64,000 bases of DNA from an uncultured Alphaproteobacteria bacterium (GTDB lineage: Bacteria > Pseudomonadota > Alphaproteobacteria > HIMB59 > GCA-002718135): contig CACJGU010000004.1 in NCBI GenBank assembly GCA_902593125.1, forward strand, positions 1-64,000. The letters are read 5' to 3'. The notes under the pieces are model-generated. The model was given only the letters and a program-made list of their open reading frames with translations. It did not search any database and was not told where the DNA came from. Below are positions 9,294 to 17,462 of this stretch, piece by piece. Within the stretch, counting starts at the first letter, position 1. Each line of letters begins with the position of its first letter. Both the position numbers and the translations under genes were made by a program.

Positions 9294-9838
9294 GTATATT
9301 TACTGAAGAATTACTAGTATTGGATTATATAGTTTTAATATTTTCTTGTGTTCTTGTTATTTTTAGTTTTTGGAAAGGTTTTGTAAGCTCAATTTTAGGT
9401 TTATTGACATGGGTTGGATCGATATTTATTACTATTTACACGTATAGTTTTTTATCTGAGTTTTTTTACAATTTACTTTTAAATATAGAATTTTTATCAG
9501 ATTTTAAACAATTTGTTTCTACTATAAGTTTTATAATTTCTGTTCCATTAATATTTCTTATAAGTTTATTTTTATTAAAAAGAATTAGAAAAATTTTAAA
9601 TAATGACTTAGATAAACAAATTCTAGGTCTAATTTTGGATAAATTTTTTGGAGCAGTATATGGTATATTGTTCACATACGTAATTTTAAGTTCTTTATTA
9701 TTTTTTACTAATAACAATAACTTTTCTGTAATAAATAACTTTAATATTTTTTTAAATGAAAATTCAAACATTTTAAAAGCAATATCAGATAATAATAAAA
9801 GCTTAATTAATATATATACAGGAAATGATAAAAATTAA
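9290..9838 (+). CDS. cvpA: CvpA family membrane protein
   Basis: CvpA proteins are small inner-membrane proteins linked in enterobacteria to colicin V production and envelope stress; their biochemical role is not settled. The 182-residue product has the family start LLVLDYIVLIFSCVLVIFSFWKGFVSSILGLLTWVGS and four hydrophobic segments at roughly 10-30, 30-55, 70-95 and 115-140. A soluble polar tail follows. It begins in an ATGA overlap with the exporter. In many alphaproteobacteria cvpA lies near radA and purF; here it ends the dnaB-alr chain. Confidence 0.85.
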   Translation: MSIFTEELLVLDYIVLIFSCVLVIFSFWKGFVSSILGLLTWVGSIFITIYTYSFLSEFFYNLLLNIEFLSDFKQFVSTISFIISVPLIFLISLFLLKRIRKILNNDLDKQILGLILDKFFGAVYGILFTYVILSSLLFFTNNNNFSVINNFNIFLNENSNILKAISDNNKSLINIYTGNDKN

Positions 9839-11124
9839 ATATATGGATTTTCTGATTTTGAAAATAAAACTTTTAAATTTTTGCTTTTAAAATTGAAATC
9901 ACTATAGAATTTATTTAATAAGAATCTTCGGTACTGTTTTGTAATTTCTTTAGAAAAATTTCCAAATATTTTAAATCGTAGAGGATTACTTGATAGCTGT
10001 GTAATATATTTAAACTTAACTTCTCTTCCATTAATTCTTGGATGTGGATTTTGACTAGTTATTTTTTTTAACCAAATATTAATTTTAGAAGTACTTATAT
10101 TAATTTTTGTATTTGAAGTAAGTTCATTAATTATTTTTTTTAGTGCTATTATATTTTTTTTATTAAAATTAGATGAAGGTAAAATATAAATATTTTTTGA
10201 TTGAGAAAATTGATCTTCTATATCTTTTTTTAAATTAGATAATATTTTTTTTTTATTTTTTTTTACAAGATCAATTTTGTTAATTAAAAATAATATTATA
10301 TTTGATTTTTCATAAATTAGACTAAATATTTTTTTAGATTGAGTATCAAAACCTTGATTTATATCAATTAGAAAAATATTAACATCAATCTTATTAATAA
10401 TTGATAATGTTTTTTTTGTTACAAAATAATCTAAACTATTTTTATCAATTTTATTTTTTTTTATAAGACCAGCAGTGTCTTTAATTAAAAATCTTGTATT
10501 CTTAAAAATAAAAGATGAGGAAACTACATCAGTAGTAGTTTTTGGAAGATGGCTAACCAAAGATCTTTCATAGCCAACTAATTTATTTAATAAAGTACTT
10601 TTACCAACATTAGTTTTTCCAAATAAACCTATTGAAAAATCAAAATTTTGATCATTATTATTTTTTATTGTATAATTTTTTATATGATCAAGAAAATGAT
10701 TTATACCTATTCTATGAGAACAAGAAACGTAAAATATTTTTTTTAATCCTAAATTACTAAAATCTTTTCCTTGATCAAAATTATCATCTTTGTTAACAAT
10801 TAAAATAATATCCTTACCAAATTTTCTTATAGATTTTAATAAGCTTTTATCACTATTAAGATTTTCATTTTTATAATCGACTACATATAAAACTATATCA
10901 ATATTTTTTATTAATTCCTTAATTGAATTTTCAAGAATATTTTTTTTGCTTATTATTCCGGGAGTATCAAAAATTTCAATATTATTATTTATTTTTAAAT
11001 AAGATGAGTGCCAATCTCTTGTTGTGCCAATAGTTTTATGAATTATATTGGTATCATCTAAAGTTATAGAATTGTATAACGATGTTTTACCAACATTAGG
11101 CATTCCTAGTATTAAAATTTTCAT
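9835..11124 (-). CDS. der: Ribosome-assembly GTPase Der (EngA)
   Basis: Der is a double GTPase needed for 50S subunit assembly. Two G domains are visible: the first with GMPNVGKTSLYNS (about residue 7) and FDTPGI, the second with GKTNVGKSTLLNKL (about residue 169), DTAGL and NKIDL. A KH-like C-terminal domain ends in NPHPRINGREVKFKYITQ. At 429 residues it is slightly shorter than typical. It overlaps cvpA convergently by four bases and directly follows bamB. The yfgM-bamB-der order is the same as in E. coli, which supports all three calls. Confidence 0.95.
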   Translation of the reverse strand: MKILILGMPNVGKTSLYNSITLDDTNIIHKTIGTTRDWHSSYLKINNNIEIFDTPGIISKKNILENSIKELIKNIDIVLYVVDYKNENLNSDKSLLKSIRKFGKDIILIVNKDDNFDQGKDFSNLGLKKIFYVSCSHRIGINHFLDHIKNYTIKNNNDQNFDFSIGLFGKTNVGKSTLLNKLVGYERSLVSHLPKTTTDVVSSSFIFKNTRFLIKDTAGLIKKNKIDKNSLDYFVTKKTLSIINKIDVNIFLIDINQGFDTQSKKIFSLIYEKSNIILFLINKIDLVKKNKKKILSNLKKDIEDQFSQSKNIYILPSSNFNKKNIIALKKIINELTSNTKINISTSKINIWLKKITSQNPHPRINGREVKFKYITQLSSNPLRFKIFGNFSKEITKQYRRFLLNKFYSDFNFKSKNLKVLFSKSENPYI

Positions 11125-12360
11125 TTAAAAAATATAGGTGTGCCCTGATAAAGTAGAAAAGAACATTTTATCTTGGTAATTGTATATTTTATTAATCTTA
11201 TTAATTTTTAAATTAATTTTTTCCAATATTTTAAAATCTTTGCTTAGTATAAGTAACTCTCCATTATCCATAAACAAATGTAATTTATTATCTAAAACAT
11301 TAACATAAATAATTTTTGCTTGTTTTTTTAATATTTTTTCAACATCTATTTTAGAAAACAAATTTGCATTTTTTATATTAAAAAATTTAATTGAGTTTTC
11401 ATTTTTTGTAATAAATGCATTATTATAGATAAAATAAGAATTATAGTTTATATTATTATTTGAAAGTATGAACTCATCGCTGATAATATCATAAGTATTT
11501 AATAAATTTCCATTATCTAAATATACTAGAAAATTTTTATAAATATAAATTCTATCACTTAAGTTGTTTAATGATGTTATAATATCTATGCTATCCAAAG
11601 AAGATATATGTTTTTCAAAAAATAAAGTATCAATAGAATGAAATTCACTATTTGGTAAAATAAAATAAATTAAATTAAAATAGTTTACAATTTGCCCACC
11701 TGTTGATTGAATAATGTTATTTGATTCATAATTCATTTGAAATATAACATTTCCATTAACCTGTGATAAAATAACAATGTCCTCTGGATAAAGAATAATT
11801 AAATAACTATCATGATGCTTAATTGGAGTACTTAATAAATCATTATTGTTATACGACCAAATAATCTCCCCAATAGCATTTACCCTTATTACTTCACCAG
11901 ATTTAAAACCAATTATAAAATCACTATCTAACAAGGAGAAGGATATAGGAATTTTATTGATAATAGGAAAATTGATTTGGTATTTTTCGATTAATTTATA
12001 ATTAATAGTATCGAATTTTAAAATTTCTCCTCTATGATTTATTGAATATAAATTATCTTTATTAAAAATTACATTAATGGTTAAATTATTTTTTAATTTA
12101 TCTTGATAGTTATTAATTTTATTTTTATGTATTTTTTTTTCTGCAAAGTTAATATTTACTGATCCATTTGAATAATAATCAATAGATTTACTTTTTACTT
12201 TACTATTAAAAGAAAAATCAATTGTTTCAATTTGCTCAATTATATGATCAAAATTATTTATTTCTTTCTTTTCATTAAATGAGATTTGTCTGTCTTGACA
12301 CGATATTATTAAAACAGAAAAAAAAATAATAAATATTTTATTTATAAAGCTGAAATTCAT
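11125..12360 (-). CDS. bamB: BamB-like outer-membrane assembly lipoprotein (beta-propeller)
   Basis: This is a predicted outer-membrane lipoprotein of the BAM complex, which inserts beta-barrel proteins. The N-terminus is a lipoprotein signal peptide ending in LIISC, so Cys21 would be lipidated. The 411-residue body shows repeated beta-strand blocks of the PQQ/propeller type, such as LLDSDFIIGFKSGEVIRVNAIGEIIWSYN. Sequence conservation is weak, and the call leans on the lipobox, the repeat pattern and its place between yfgM and der. It abuts der directly and overlaps yfgM by 23 bases. Confidence 0.78.
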   Translation of the reverse strand: MNFSFINKIFIIFFSVLIISCQDRQISFNEKKEINNFDHIIEQIETIDFSFNSKVKSKSIDYYSNGSVNINFAEKKIHKNKINNYQDKLKNNLTINVIFNKDNLYSINHRGEILKFDTINYKLIEKYQINFPIINKIPISFSLLDSDFIIGFKSGEVIRVNAIGEIIWSYNNNDLLSTPIKHHDSYLIILYPEDIVILSQVNGNVIFQMNYESNNIIQSTGGQIVNYFNLIYFILPNSEFHSIDTLFFEKHISSLDSIDIITSLNNLSDRIYIYKNFLVYLDNGNLLNTYDIISDEFILSNNNINYNSYFIYNNAFITKNENSIKFFNIKNANLFSKIDVEKILKKQAKIIYVNVLDNKLHLFMDNGELLILSKDFKILEKINLKINKINKIYNYQDKMFFSTLSGHTYIF

Positions 12361-13000
12361 GTATTTTTTTCACTCTTTCTTTAACGGTAGATGAAATTAA
12401 ATTAGAATTATAAATATCATTGTACATTTCTGTAACTTCAGAATTATTTTTATACTCAGAGTTTGTAAGATCCAATTCAGTAATAATTAGTAAATATTGT
12501 AATTCTTTTTTTATAGAAGTAAAACTCTCAAAACTGTCATCAATGTTGTTGATGTAGAATTCTATATCTTCTAAATAATCTAAAGAATTATCTTCGTAGC
12601 TTGCACCAATCATTGTATATGAAGCATGTGCGGCTATAGATGATTTATATAATACTTCGATTTTACTAGAATTTAACAATTCTTTATATAATTCATTAGA
12701 ATAAACATAATCTTTATTTTCATTATTTTTTTCTATTAATTTTAAACTAGATAAAACTGAATAAAAATTACCGCTATCTTTTATTGTATTTAAATCTTGT
12801 ATTATTTCATCACTTTTATCAATTAAGTTAAAGAATTGAATACTAGTTTTTTTAAGGGCTTGGTTAGCAAAGTAAAAGTAAATTTGTAATAATGCTATTA
12901 TTACAATAAGAACTATAGCAAAAGATAAAATGATCTTATAATTGGATACTACAAAATTTTGAAAACTTTGAATTAAACTTTTTTTATTACCTTCATTCAT
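12338..13000 (-). CDS. YfgM-like membrane-anchored tetratricopeptide protein
   Basis: This 220-residue protein has one membrane helix (about residues 23-44) after a short cytoplasmic tail. A helical, charged periplasmic part resembling TPR repeats follows. In E. coli, YfgM is an ancillary SecYEG/chaperone-linked protein encoded just before bamB and der, and the same order is seen here. Recognisable sequence motifs are few, so the assignment rests on topology, length and position. It starts one base after the thioredoxin-fold gene. Confidence 0.7.
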   Translation of the reverse strand: MNEGNKKSLIQSFQNFVVSNYKIILSFAIVLIVIIALLQIYFYFANQALKKTSIQFFNLIDKSDEIIQDLNTIKDSGNFYSVLSSLKLIEKNNENKDYVYSNELYKELLNSSKIEVLYKSSIAAHASYTMIGASYEDNSLDYLEDIEFYINNIDDSFESFTSIKKELQYLLIITELDLTNSEYKNNSEVTEMYNDIYNSNLISSTVKERVKKIHEFQLYK

Positions 13001-13001
13001 T

Positions 13002-13553
13002 TTATTTCCATTTTATAGAGCAACCGACACTATTAATTTGTTCATTAAGACTCATTCCTAAATTTTTTATATCTATCATTGCATTGAAAAGATCTCTATT
13101 AATTTTATTATTTGGGTCAGAATTCATAACACCTGAATCTAATCTTCCTCTATATTTAAGTTTTAAGTTTTTATCAAAACCAAAAAAATCTGGAGTGCAG
13201 ACTGCATTATATTTTTTTGCAATTTCTTGTGTTTCATCAAATAAATATGGAAAATTAAATTTATATTTTTTAGAAAAAATTTTCATATTTTCAAAAGAAT
13301 CTTCTGGATAATTGATTATGTCATTTGACATTATTGCTATAGTGTTGATTGACTCAGATAAAAGTTCATCAGCGTCTTTGCTTAATCTATTAGCAATTGC
13401 TTTAACGTATGGACAGTGATTACATATAAAGACTACAACTGTTCCATCTTTACCTCTAGCCTCATCTAATGATACTAAATTATTGTCAATATTTAAAAGA
13501 TTAAATGACGGAGCATCAATATCTAAAATATCATTTGGGGCATTTACAGGCAT
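13002..13553 (-). CDS. Thioredoxin-fold (AhpC/TSA-like) protein with CNHC motif
   Basis: This 183-residue protein has a peroxiredoxin/thioredoxin fold. It contains FICNHCPYVKA, with a CxxC pair at Cys44 and Cys47, and CTPDFFGFDKNLKLKYRGRLD further on with the cis-Pro-like TPD. The family is widespread and is annotated as thioredoxin family; its substrate is unknown. No signal peptide is seen, so it is probably cytoplasmic. It is the upstream member of the yfgM-bamB-der strand run and is divergent from the DUF2794 gene. Confidence 0.82.
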   Translation of the reverse strand: MPVNAPNDILDIDAPSFNLLNIDNNLVSLDEARGKDGTVVVFICNHCPYVKAIANRLSKDADELLSESINTIAIMSNDIINYPEDSFENMKIFSKKYKFNFPYLFDETQEIAKKYNAVCTPDFFGFDKNLKLKYRGRLDSGVMNSDPNNKINRDLFNAMIDIKNLGMSLNEQINSVGCSIKWK

Positions 13554-13577
13554 AATTTTTTGTTATATTTTTAAAAT

Positions 13578-13907
13578 ATGAGCCTACTAACATCTAGTTC
13601 TTCTTCTAACAATCACAATTTGTATTTTTCTAAAGATGAATTATCAAAAATCCTTAATATCTATTCTAAAGGAGTTTCTAGTGGAGAATGGAAAGATTAT
13701 GCCATTGATTTTAATAAAAATAATGCATTTTTTTATATTTTTAAACATAGTCTTGCAGCTCCAGAATGTATTTTAAATAAATCACTAGAGAGAAAAAAAA
13801 GGAAAATTTTTTATAATTTAAAATCTAAAAATCAAAATAAGAAATATGAAAATTTAGATCAACTCTTGACATCACTGAATAGAAAAATATTCAAAATTTT
13901 AGAGTAA
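13578..13907 (+). CDS. DUF2794 family protein
   Basis: This is a short protein (109 residues) of a family found mainly in Alphaproteobacteria; its function is unknown. The recognisable core is FSKDELSKILNIYSKGVSSGEWKDYAID followed by NNAFFYIFKHSLAAPECILNKS, matching the ELxxIL-YxxxVxxGEWxDYAID pattern of the family. Its presence supports an alphaproteobacterial origin. It stands alone on the plus strand between two minus-strand genes. Confidence 0.8.
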   Translation: MSLLTSSSSSNNHNLYFSKDELSKILNIYSKGVSSGEWKDYAIDFNKNNAFFYIFKHSLAAPECILNKSLERKKRKIFYNLKSKNQNKKYENLDQLLTSLNRKIFKILE

Positions 13908-13938
13908 TTATTTCTAACTCAATTTAAAAATATTAAGT

Positions 13939-14133
13939 TTATTTATAAAAATTATCTAAGTAATTCTGTCTATCATCTTTTTTCATGCCAATAGTATTAT
14001 CCATAAATTTATTTCTATCATCTCTTGTTTTAAAAACCCAAATACACACAGTATCATTACTATGATAAATAGCTTTTAATTCATCATCTATTTTATTAAT
14101 TTCTTCTGGTATTTCAGCTTTAATACAAATCAT
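13939..14133 (-). CDS. Hypothetical protein, 64 residues
   Basis: I do not recognise this small ORF. The ORF track begins at a TTG, but an in-frame ATG (MICIKAEIPEEINKID) six codons later looks the better start. The product is charged, without membrane helices, and has a plausible alpha/beta pattern (ICIKAEIP..., VCIWVFKTRDDRNKF). It is isolated and convergent with the DUF2794 gene, and its upstream side carries a guaA-end-like sequence. It could be a real small gene of unknown role or an over-predicted ORF. Confidence 0.5.
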   Translation of the reverse strand: MICIKAEIPEEINKIDDELKAIYHSNDTVCIWVFKTRDDRNKFMDNTIGMKKDDRQNYLDNFYK

Positions 14134-14137
14134 ATGC

Positions 14138-14150
14138 TTATTCCCATTCA
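14138..14150 (-). other. Imperfect copy of the guaA 3' end (possible att site)
   Basis: On the minus strand this reads TGAATGGGAATAA. It matches the end of guaA in this window (AGAGTGGGAGTAA) at 10 of 13 positions, in the same orientation. The 3' end of guaA is a known integration target for some mobile elements, so this could be a degenerate attachment-site copy. No integrase gene is present, and a chance match cannot be ruled out. Confidence 0.25.
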
Positions 14151-14201
14151 ATATTAAGGAATATGTAAAGCATAGTTTTTATTGTTTTTTATTTTCACTA
14201 T

Positions 14202-14295
14202 GTAAGTACTTTGTAAGTCTTTTTTTATTTTACGTACATCTTCGCGTATTCAAATCATCAACAAACACAATGCTTACAGCAAAATGGTTACAAAG
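14202..14295 (+). repeat. ACTTTGTAAGT repeat group, left copy
   Basis: GTAAGT followed by the 11-mer ACTTTGTAAGT lies here, with an inverted GTTACAAAG about 70 bases further on. The same 11-mer occurs twice on the other side of the acetyltransferase gene. These repeats fill most of the otherwise empty 229 bases between the small ORF and that gene. They could be recombinase arm-type sites or operator sites. Confidence 0.6.
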
Positions 14296-14362
14296 TTTGT
14301 AGGTTGATTTCATAAGCGAAATATTTATTGATGCCATAAGTTAATTTTTGTGATTTATTAAT

Positions 14363-15058
14363 TTAATTTGATCTAATTTTTTTTGCTGGTAGTCCATAAT
14401 ACAATGAGTTTTTATCGCAGTCTTTTAATACTAATGACCCAGCACCAATTACACAATTCTCACCTATATTTATCCGGTTAATAATTGTTGTTGAAATATG
14501 TATAGTTGAGAAATTACCAATAAATGTAAAACCGCCAGTTGTTACATTTGGATTAATATCGCAACATTTTCCTATAACATTATGATGTTCCAGTATTGTG
14601 TTAGATTGTATAATGGTTCCCATTCCTATATCTGTTTTATAACTAATATAGGACATTGGAAAAATTATAGTTCCAGGTCCGATATCATTATTCCCTCCGA
14701 TAAAAACACTATTATGTATAAATGTGAGAATATTGAAGTTTGATTCTATAAGTTTCTTAATAATTTCGTGTCTTTTGTAGTTTTCGTCTTCAAGCACAAT
14801 AACATTAGTAATATTATCTTTTTTTAATCTGTTAATGTATTCACTATCTTCATAAACTGGTTTACCAAAAATTTTACCATCTATAACAAATTCCGTTTTA
14901 TCATTAGGTCTTTTTTTATGTTCATTATTTATATTAATATATGGCAAAGGATCAATGGATATAAAATAGCGAACATTAAATTTTTGGTTAATATCAAAAA
15001 TTTCTAAAAATTGACCAATTAACGAATCCTTAAATCCAAAAATAGCTACATCCAACAT
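14363..15058 (-). CDS. PglD/NeuD-like sugar O-/N-acyltransferase
   Basis: This 231-residue protein has an N-terminal Rossmann-like half (MLDVAIFGFKDSLIGQFLEI). A left-handed beta-helix made of hexapeptide repeats runs from about residue 115 to 220 (FIGGNNDIGPGTIIF, ISTTIINRINIGENCVIGAGSLVLKDC). This two-part layout fits the NeuD/PglD acetyltransferases that modify activated sugars for surface glycans. No other glycan gene lies nearby, which is unusual, since these genes normally sit in polysaccharide or glycosylation clusters. It is flanked on both sides by ACTTTGTAAGT repeats and lies at the guaA 3' end, suggesting an inserted cassette. The exact substrate cannot be predicted. Confidence 0.75.
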   Translation of the reverse strand: MLDVAIFGFKDSLIGQFLEIFDINQKFNVRYFISIDPLPYININNEHKKRPNDKTEFVIDGKIFGKPVYEDSEYINRLKKDNITNVIVLEDENYKRHEIIKKLIESNFNILTFIHNSVFIGGNNDIGPGTIIFPMSYISYKTDIGMGTIIQSNTILEHHNVIGKCCDINPNVTTGGFTFIGNFSTIHISTTIINRINIGENCVIGAGSLVLKDCDKNSLYYGLPAKKIRSN

Positions 15059-15128
15059 TTTTTTTCTGTTTGTGTTAAAACTAAAATAATTCTACTTCTT
15101 CTATGTTATGTTTTGCCATTGTCGCTGT

Positions 15129-15211
15129 ACTTTGTAAGTGTCTTTGTAACTATACAAAAAAAACGTAGTATAATCAATACTACGTTTTAGACTTTGTAAG
15201 TACTTTGTAAC
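15129..15211 (+). repeat. ACTTTGTAAGT repeat group, right copies
   Basis: Two copies of ACTTTGTAAGT are present, each followed after three or four bases by TTTGTAAC, about 60 bases apart. The guaA terminator hairpin lies between them. With the left copy they bracket the acetyltransferase gene. The composite unit ACTTTGTAAGT-TTTGTAAC is too long and too regular to be ordinary AT-rich noise. Confidence 0.65.
15153..15188 (-). terminator. Rho-independent terminator of guaA
   Basis: AAAACGTAGTAT and ATACTACGTTTT form a 12-bp stem with a 5-base loop. Read on the minus strand, the second arm runs straight into a T tract (CGTTTTTTTTG), as expected for termination of guaA transcripts about 65 bases after the stop codon. 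Confidence 0.8.
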
Positions 15212-15250
15212 TACGAAACACAATAAAAACAATGTCTTAAGTGATGTGAA

Positions 15251-15263
15251 TTACTCCCACTCT
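15251..15263 (-). other. guaA 3' end (candidate attB-like site)
   Basis: The last bases of guaA read AGAGTGGGAGTAA on the minus strand. An imperfect direct copy lies about 1.1 kb downstream, on the other side of the acetyltransferase and the repeats. Known guaA-integrating elements use this end of the gene as their attachment core. Here that role is an inference, because no recombinase gene is visible. Confidence 0.3.
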
Positions 15264-16804
15264 ATTGTTCCTGGCGGTTTTGAGGTAAAATCATATAGTA
15301 CTCTGTTAATGCCTTTTACTTTATTAATTATACGAGATGATATTTCTTTTAATTGATTATTTGTAAACATATAAAAATCAGCTGTCATTCCATCAACTGA
15401 AGTAATAGCTCTAAGTGAAACCGAGTAATTGTATGTTCTTTCATCTCCCATAACGCCCACTGATTTTACTGGTAACAAGACCACAAAAGCTTGCCAAATT
15501 TTATTATAAAGTTTTATCTCTTTTAAGTACTGAATGAAAATATGATCTGCTTCCTGAAGAATTAATATCTTTTTTTTATCAATTACTCCCGGTATTCGAA
15601 TTGCTAAACCTGGCCCTGGAAATGGATGTCTTGAAAGTAAATGTTTATCTATTTTTAATTGCTTTCCAACATTTCTTACCTCGTCTTTAAATAATTCTCT
15701 TAAAGGTTCTACAATTTTAAGTTTCATTTTTTTTGGTAAACCACCAACATTATGGTGGCTTTTAATTTTAGCTGTTGGACCTCCAAAAAATGGAATGCTC
15801 TCTATGATATCAGGATAAAGGGTTCCCTGTCCTAAATAATCTACATTTGATATTTTTTTAGCTGCTTTATCAAAAACTTCTATAAATGTTTTTCCAATTA
15901 TTTTTCTTTTTTTCTCAGGATCGGAAACATTATTTAAATTTTTTAAAAAAATATTAGAAGCATTTATTTTAGTAAAGTTTTTGCCAAATTTTTTGGAAAA
16001 TATTTTTGACACTTCGTTAGCTTCATTTTTTCTTAAAAGACCGTGGTCAACAAAAATACAATGAAGATTTTTGTTAACAGCTTTACTTAATAAATATGCA
16101 GTAACTGTGGAATCCACACCTCCTGATAAACCGCAAATTATTTTTTTATTCTTAATTTCATTTTTTAATTCTAATACTTTATTTTCAATAAATTTTTGAA
16201 TTTTGAATTTATTTTTTATAGTTACAATATTGAAAACGAAATTATTAATTATTTTTGAACCAAAATCTGTATGATAGACCTCCGGATGAAATTGAAGGCA
16301 ATAAATTTTATTTTGAGTATTTTCAATAGATGAAATAATCTTATTATTTGATAAAGATGTTATTGAAAAAAATTTTGGTATTTTATTGATATTATCTCCA
16401 TGAGACATCCATACTTTGATTTTTTTTTTAATAATTCCTTTAAATAAAAGTGATTTTTTCTTAATATTTATAATAGTGTGACCATACTCTCTATGTGTGG
16501 AACGTTTTACTACACCTTTCAAATTTTTTGTTACTAATTGCATACCATAACAAATGGCTAAAACTGGTTTTTTCATTTTTAGAATTTCTTTATTTAATTT
16601 TGGAGCATTTTTATCTAGCACTGATCTAGGACCTCCAGATAATATAAATGCAGATGGTTTGATTTCATTTAAAATTTTTTTTGTAATTTTATTAAAAGGA
16701 TATACAAGACAAAAGACTTCTAACTCTCTGATTCTTCTTGCTATTAATTGTGTGTATTGAGACCCATAATCTACAATTAAAATACTGTCTAATTTACTCT
16801 TCAT
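15251..16804 (-). CDS. guaA: GMP synthase (glutamine-hydrolysing)
   Basis: GuaA converts XMP to GMP using ATP and glutamine. The 517-residue protein has the class I amidotransferase domain with the nucleophile Cys85 (LAICYGMQL) and the His173/Glu175 pair (QFHPEV). The ATP-pyrophosphatase loop LSGGVDS is at about 226-232, followed by the dimerisation domain ending KPPGTIEWE. The final codons (GAGTGGGAGTAA) are the sequence used by guaA-targeting integrases in other bacteria. The gene overlaps rlmE by 11 bases and is followed by a strong terminator. Confidence 0.97.
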   Translation of the reverse strand: MKSKLDSILIVDYGSQYTQLIARRIRELEVFCLVYPFNKITKKILNEIKPSAFILSGGPRSVLDKNAPKLNKEILKMKKPVLAICYGMQLVTKNLKGVVKRSTHREYGHTIINIKKKSLLFKGIIKKKIKVWMSHGDNINKIPKFFSITSLSNNKIISSIENTQNKIYCLQFHPEVYHTDFGSKIINNFVFNIVTIKNKFKIQKFIENKVLELKNEIKNKKIICGLSGGVDSTVTAYLLSKAVNKNLHCIFVDHGLLRKNEANEVSKIFSKKFGKNFTKINASNIFLKNLNNVSDPEKKRKIIGKTFIEVFDKAAKKISNVDYLGQGTLYPDIIESIPFFGGPTAKIKSHHNVGGLPKKMKLKIVEPLRELFKDEVRNVGKQLKIDKHLLSRHPFPGPGLAIRIPGVIDKKKILILQEADHIFIQYLKEIKLYNKIWQAFVVLLPVKSVGVMGDERTYNYSVSLRAITSVDGMTADFYMFTNNQLKEISSRIINKVKGINRVLYDFTSKPPGTIEWE

Positions 16805-17450
16805 GCAATCTAAATCCTATTGATATTATAAAGATTTCACTTGATTCTTGTCTTGATGATTTTGGCTTAAAATACTCAACTTTATCAAAAATTTTTTTAA
16901 GTATCTTTATAATTTCCCTTTCTTCCTCTCCCTTCCAAATTTTGAATATAAAAGATCCTTGATTTTTTAATATTATTTCTAATCTGTCTATAACTTCATA
17001 TATTAATTGACTTATCCTGAGATGATCTGTTGATTGATGTCCGGTGGTATTAGGAGCTACATCAGATAGAATTAAATCAAATTTAGTTTTTAAATTAATA
17101 AAATTATATTTTAAAAAATCTTCTCTATAGAAAGTAATGCGTTTATTATTCATTTTCATATCTAATAAATCAAAACAGGTTATGTTAGTTTTTGGATTGT
17201 AATTTAAGATCACTTGAGTCCAACCTCCTGGAGAAGATCCAAGTTCTAGTATTTCTTTAGAATTTTCAATTATTTTATATTTTTGCTCAATCTCTTCTAG
17301 TTTAAAAGCTGCTCGATTGATATACCCTAACTGTTTAGCTTTCTTTACAAAATGATCATTTTTTTGTCTATTAACCCAGTTTTTTGATTTCATAAAAGAT
17401 AATAAAGCTAACAAAAAATTGTTTTTTAGTAACTTTAATATATATGACAT
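16794..17450 (-). CDS. rlmE: 23S rRNA (uridine-2'-O) methyltransferase RlmE (FtsJ/RrmJ)
   Basis: RlmE methylates U2552 of 23S rRNA late in 50S assembly. The protein has RAAFKLEEIEQKY, the SAM-binding ELGSSPGGWTQVIL, DLILSDVAPNTTGHQSTDH and FIFKIWKG. These supply the K-D-K catalytic residues (Lys50, Asp130, Lys170 in track numbering). The first 19 residues of the ORF are hydrophobic and unlike the family; an internal ATG (MKSKNWVNRQKNDHFVKKA) is likely the true start, giving about 199 residues. It is divergent from the efflux adaptor gene with only 12 bases between. Confidence 0.93.
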   Translation of the reverse strand: MSYILKLLKNNFLLALLSFMKSKNWVNRQKNDHFVKKAKQLGYINRAAFKLEEIEQKYKIIENSKEILELGSSPGGWTQVILNYNPKTNITCFDLLDMKMNNKRITFYREDFLKYNFINLKTKFDLILSDVAPNTTGHQSTDHLRISQLIYEVIDRLEIILKNQGSFIFKIWKGEEEREIIKILKKIFDKVEYFKPKSSRQESSEIFIISIGFRLHEE

Positions 17451-17462
17451 GTACGATATTTA

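Noticed and set aside
14152-14362. CRISPR-like array from the TTTGTAAGT repeats
   Set aside because: Repeats are only 8-11 bases, irregularly spaced and few, with no spacer pattern and no cas genes.
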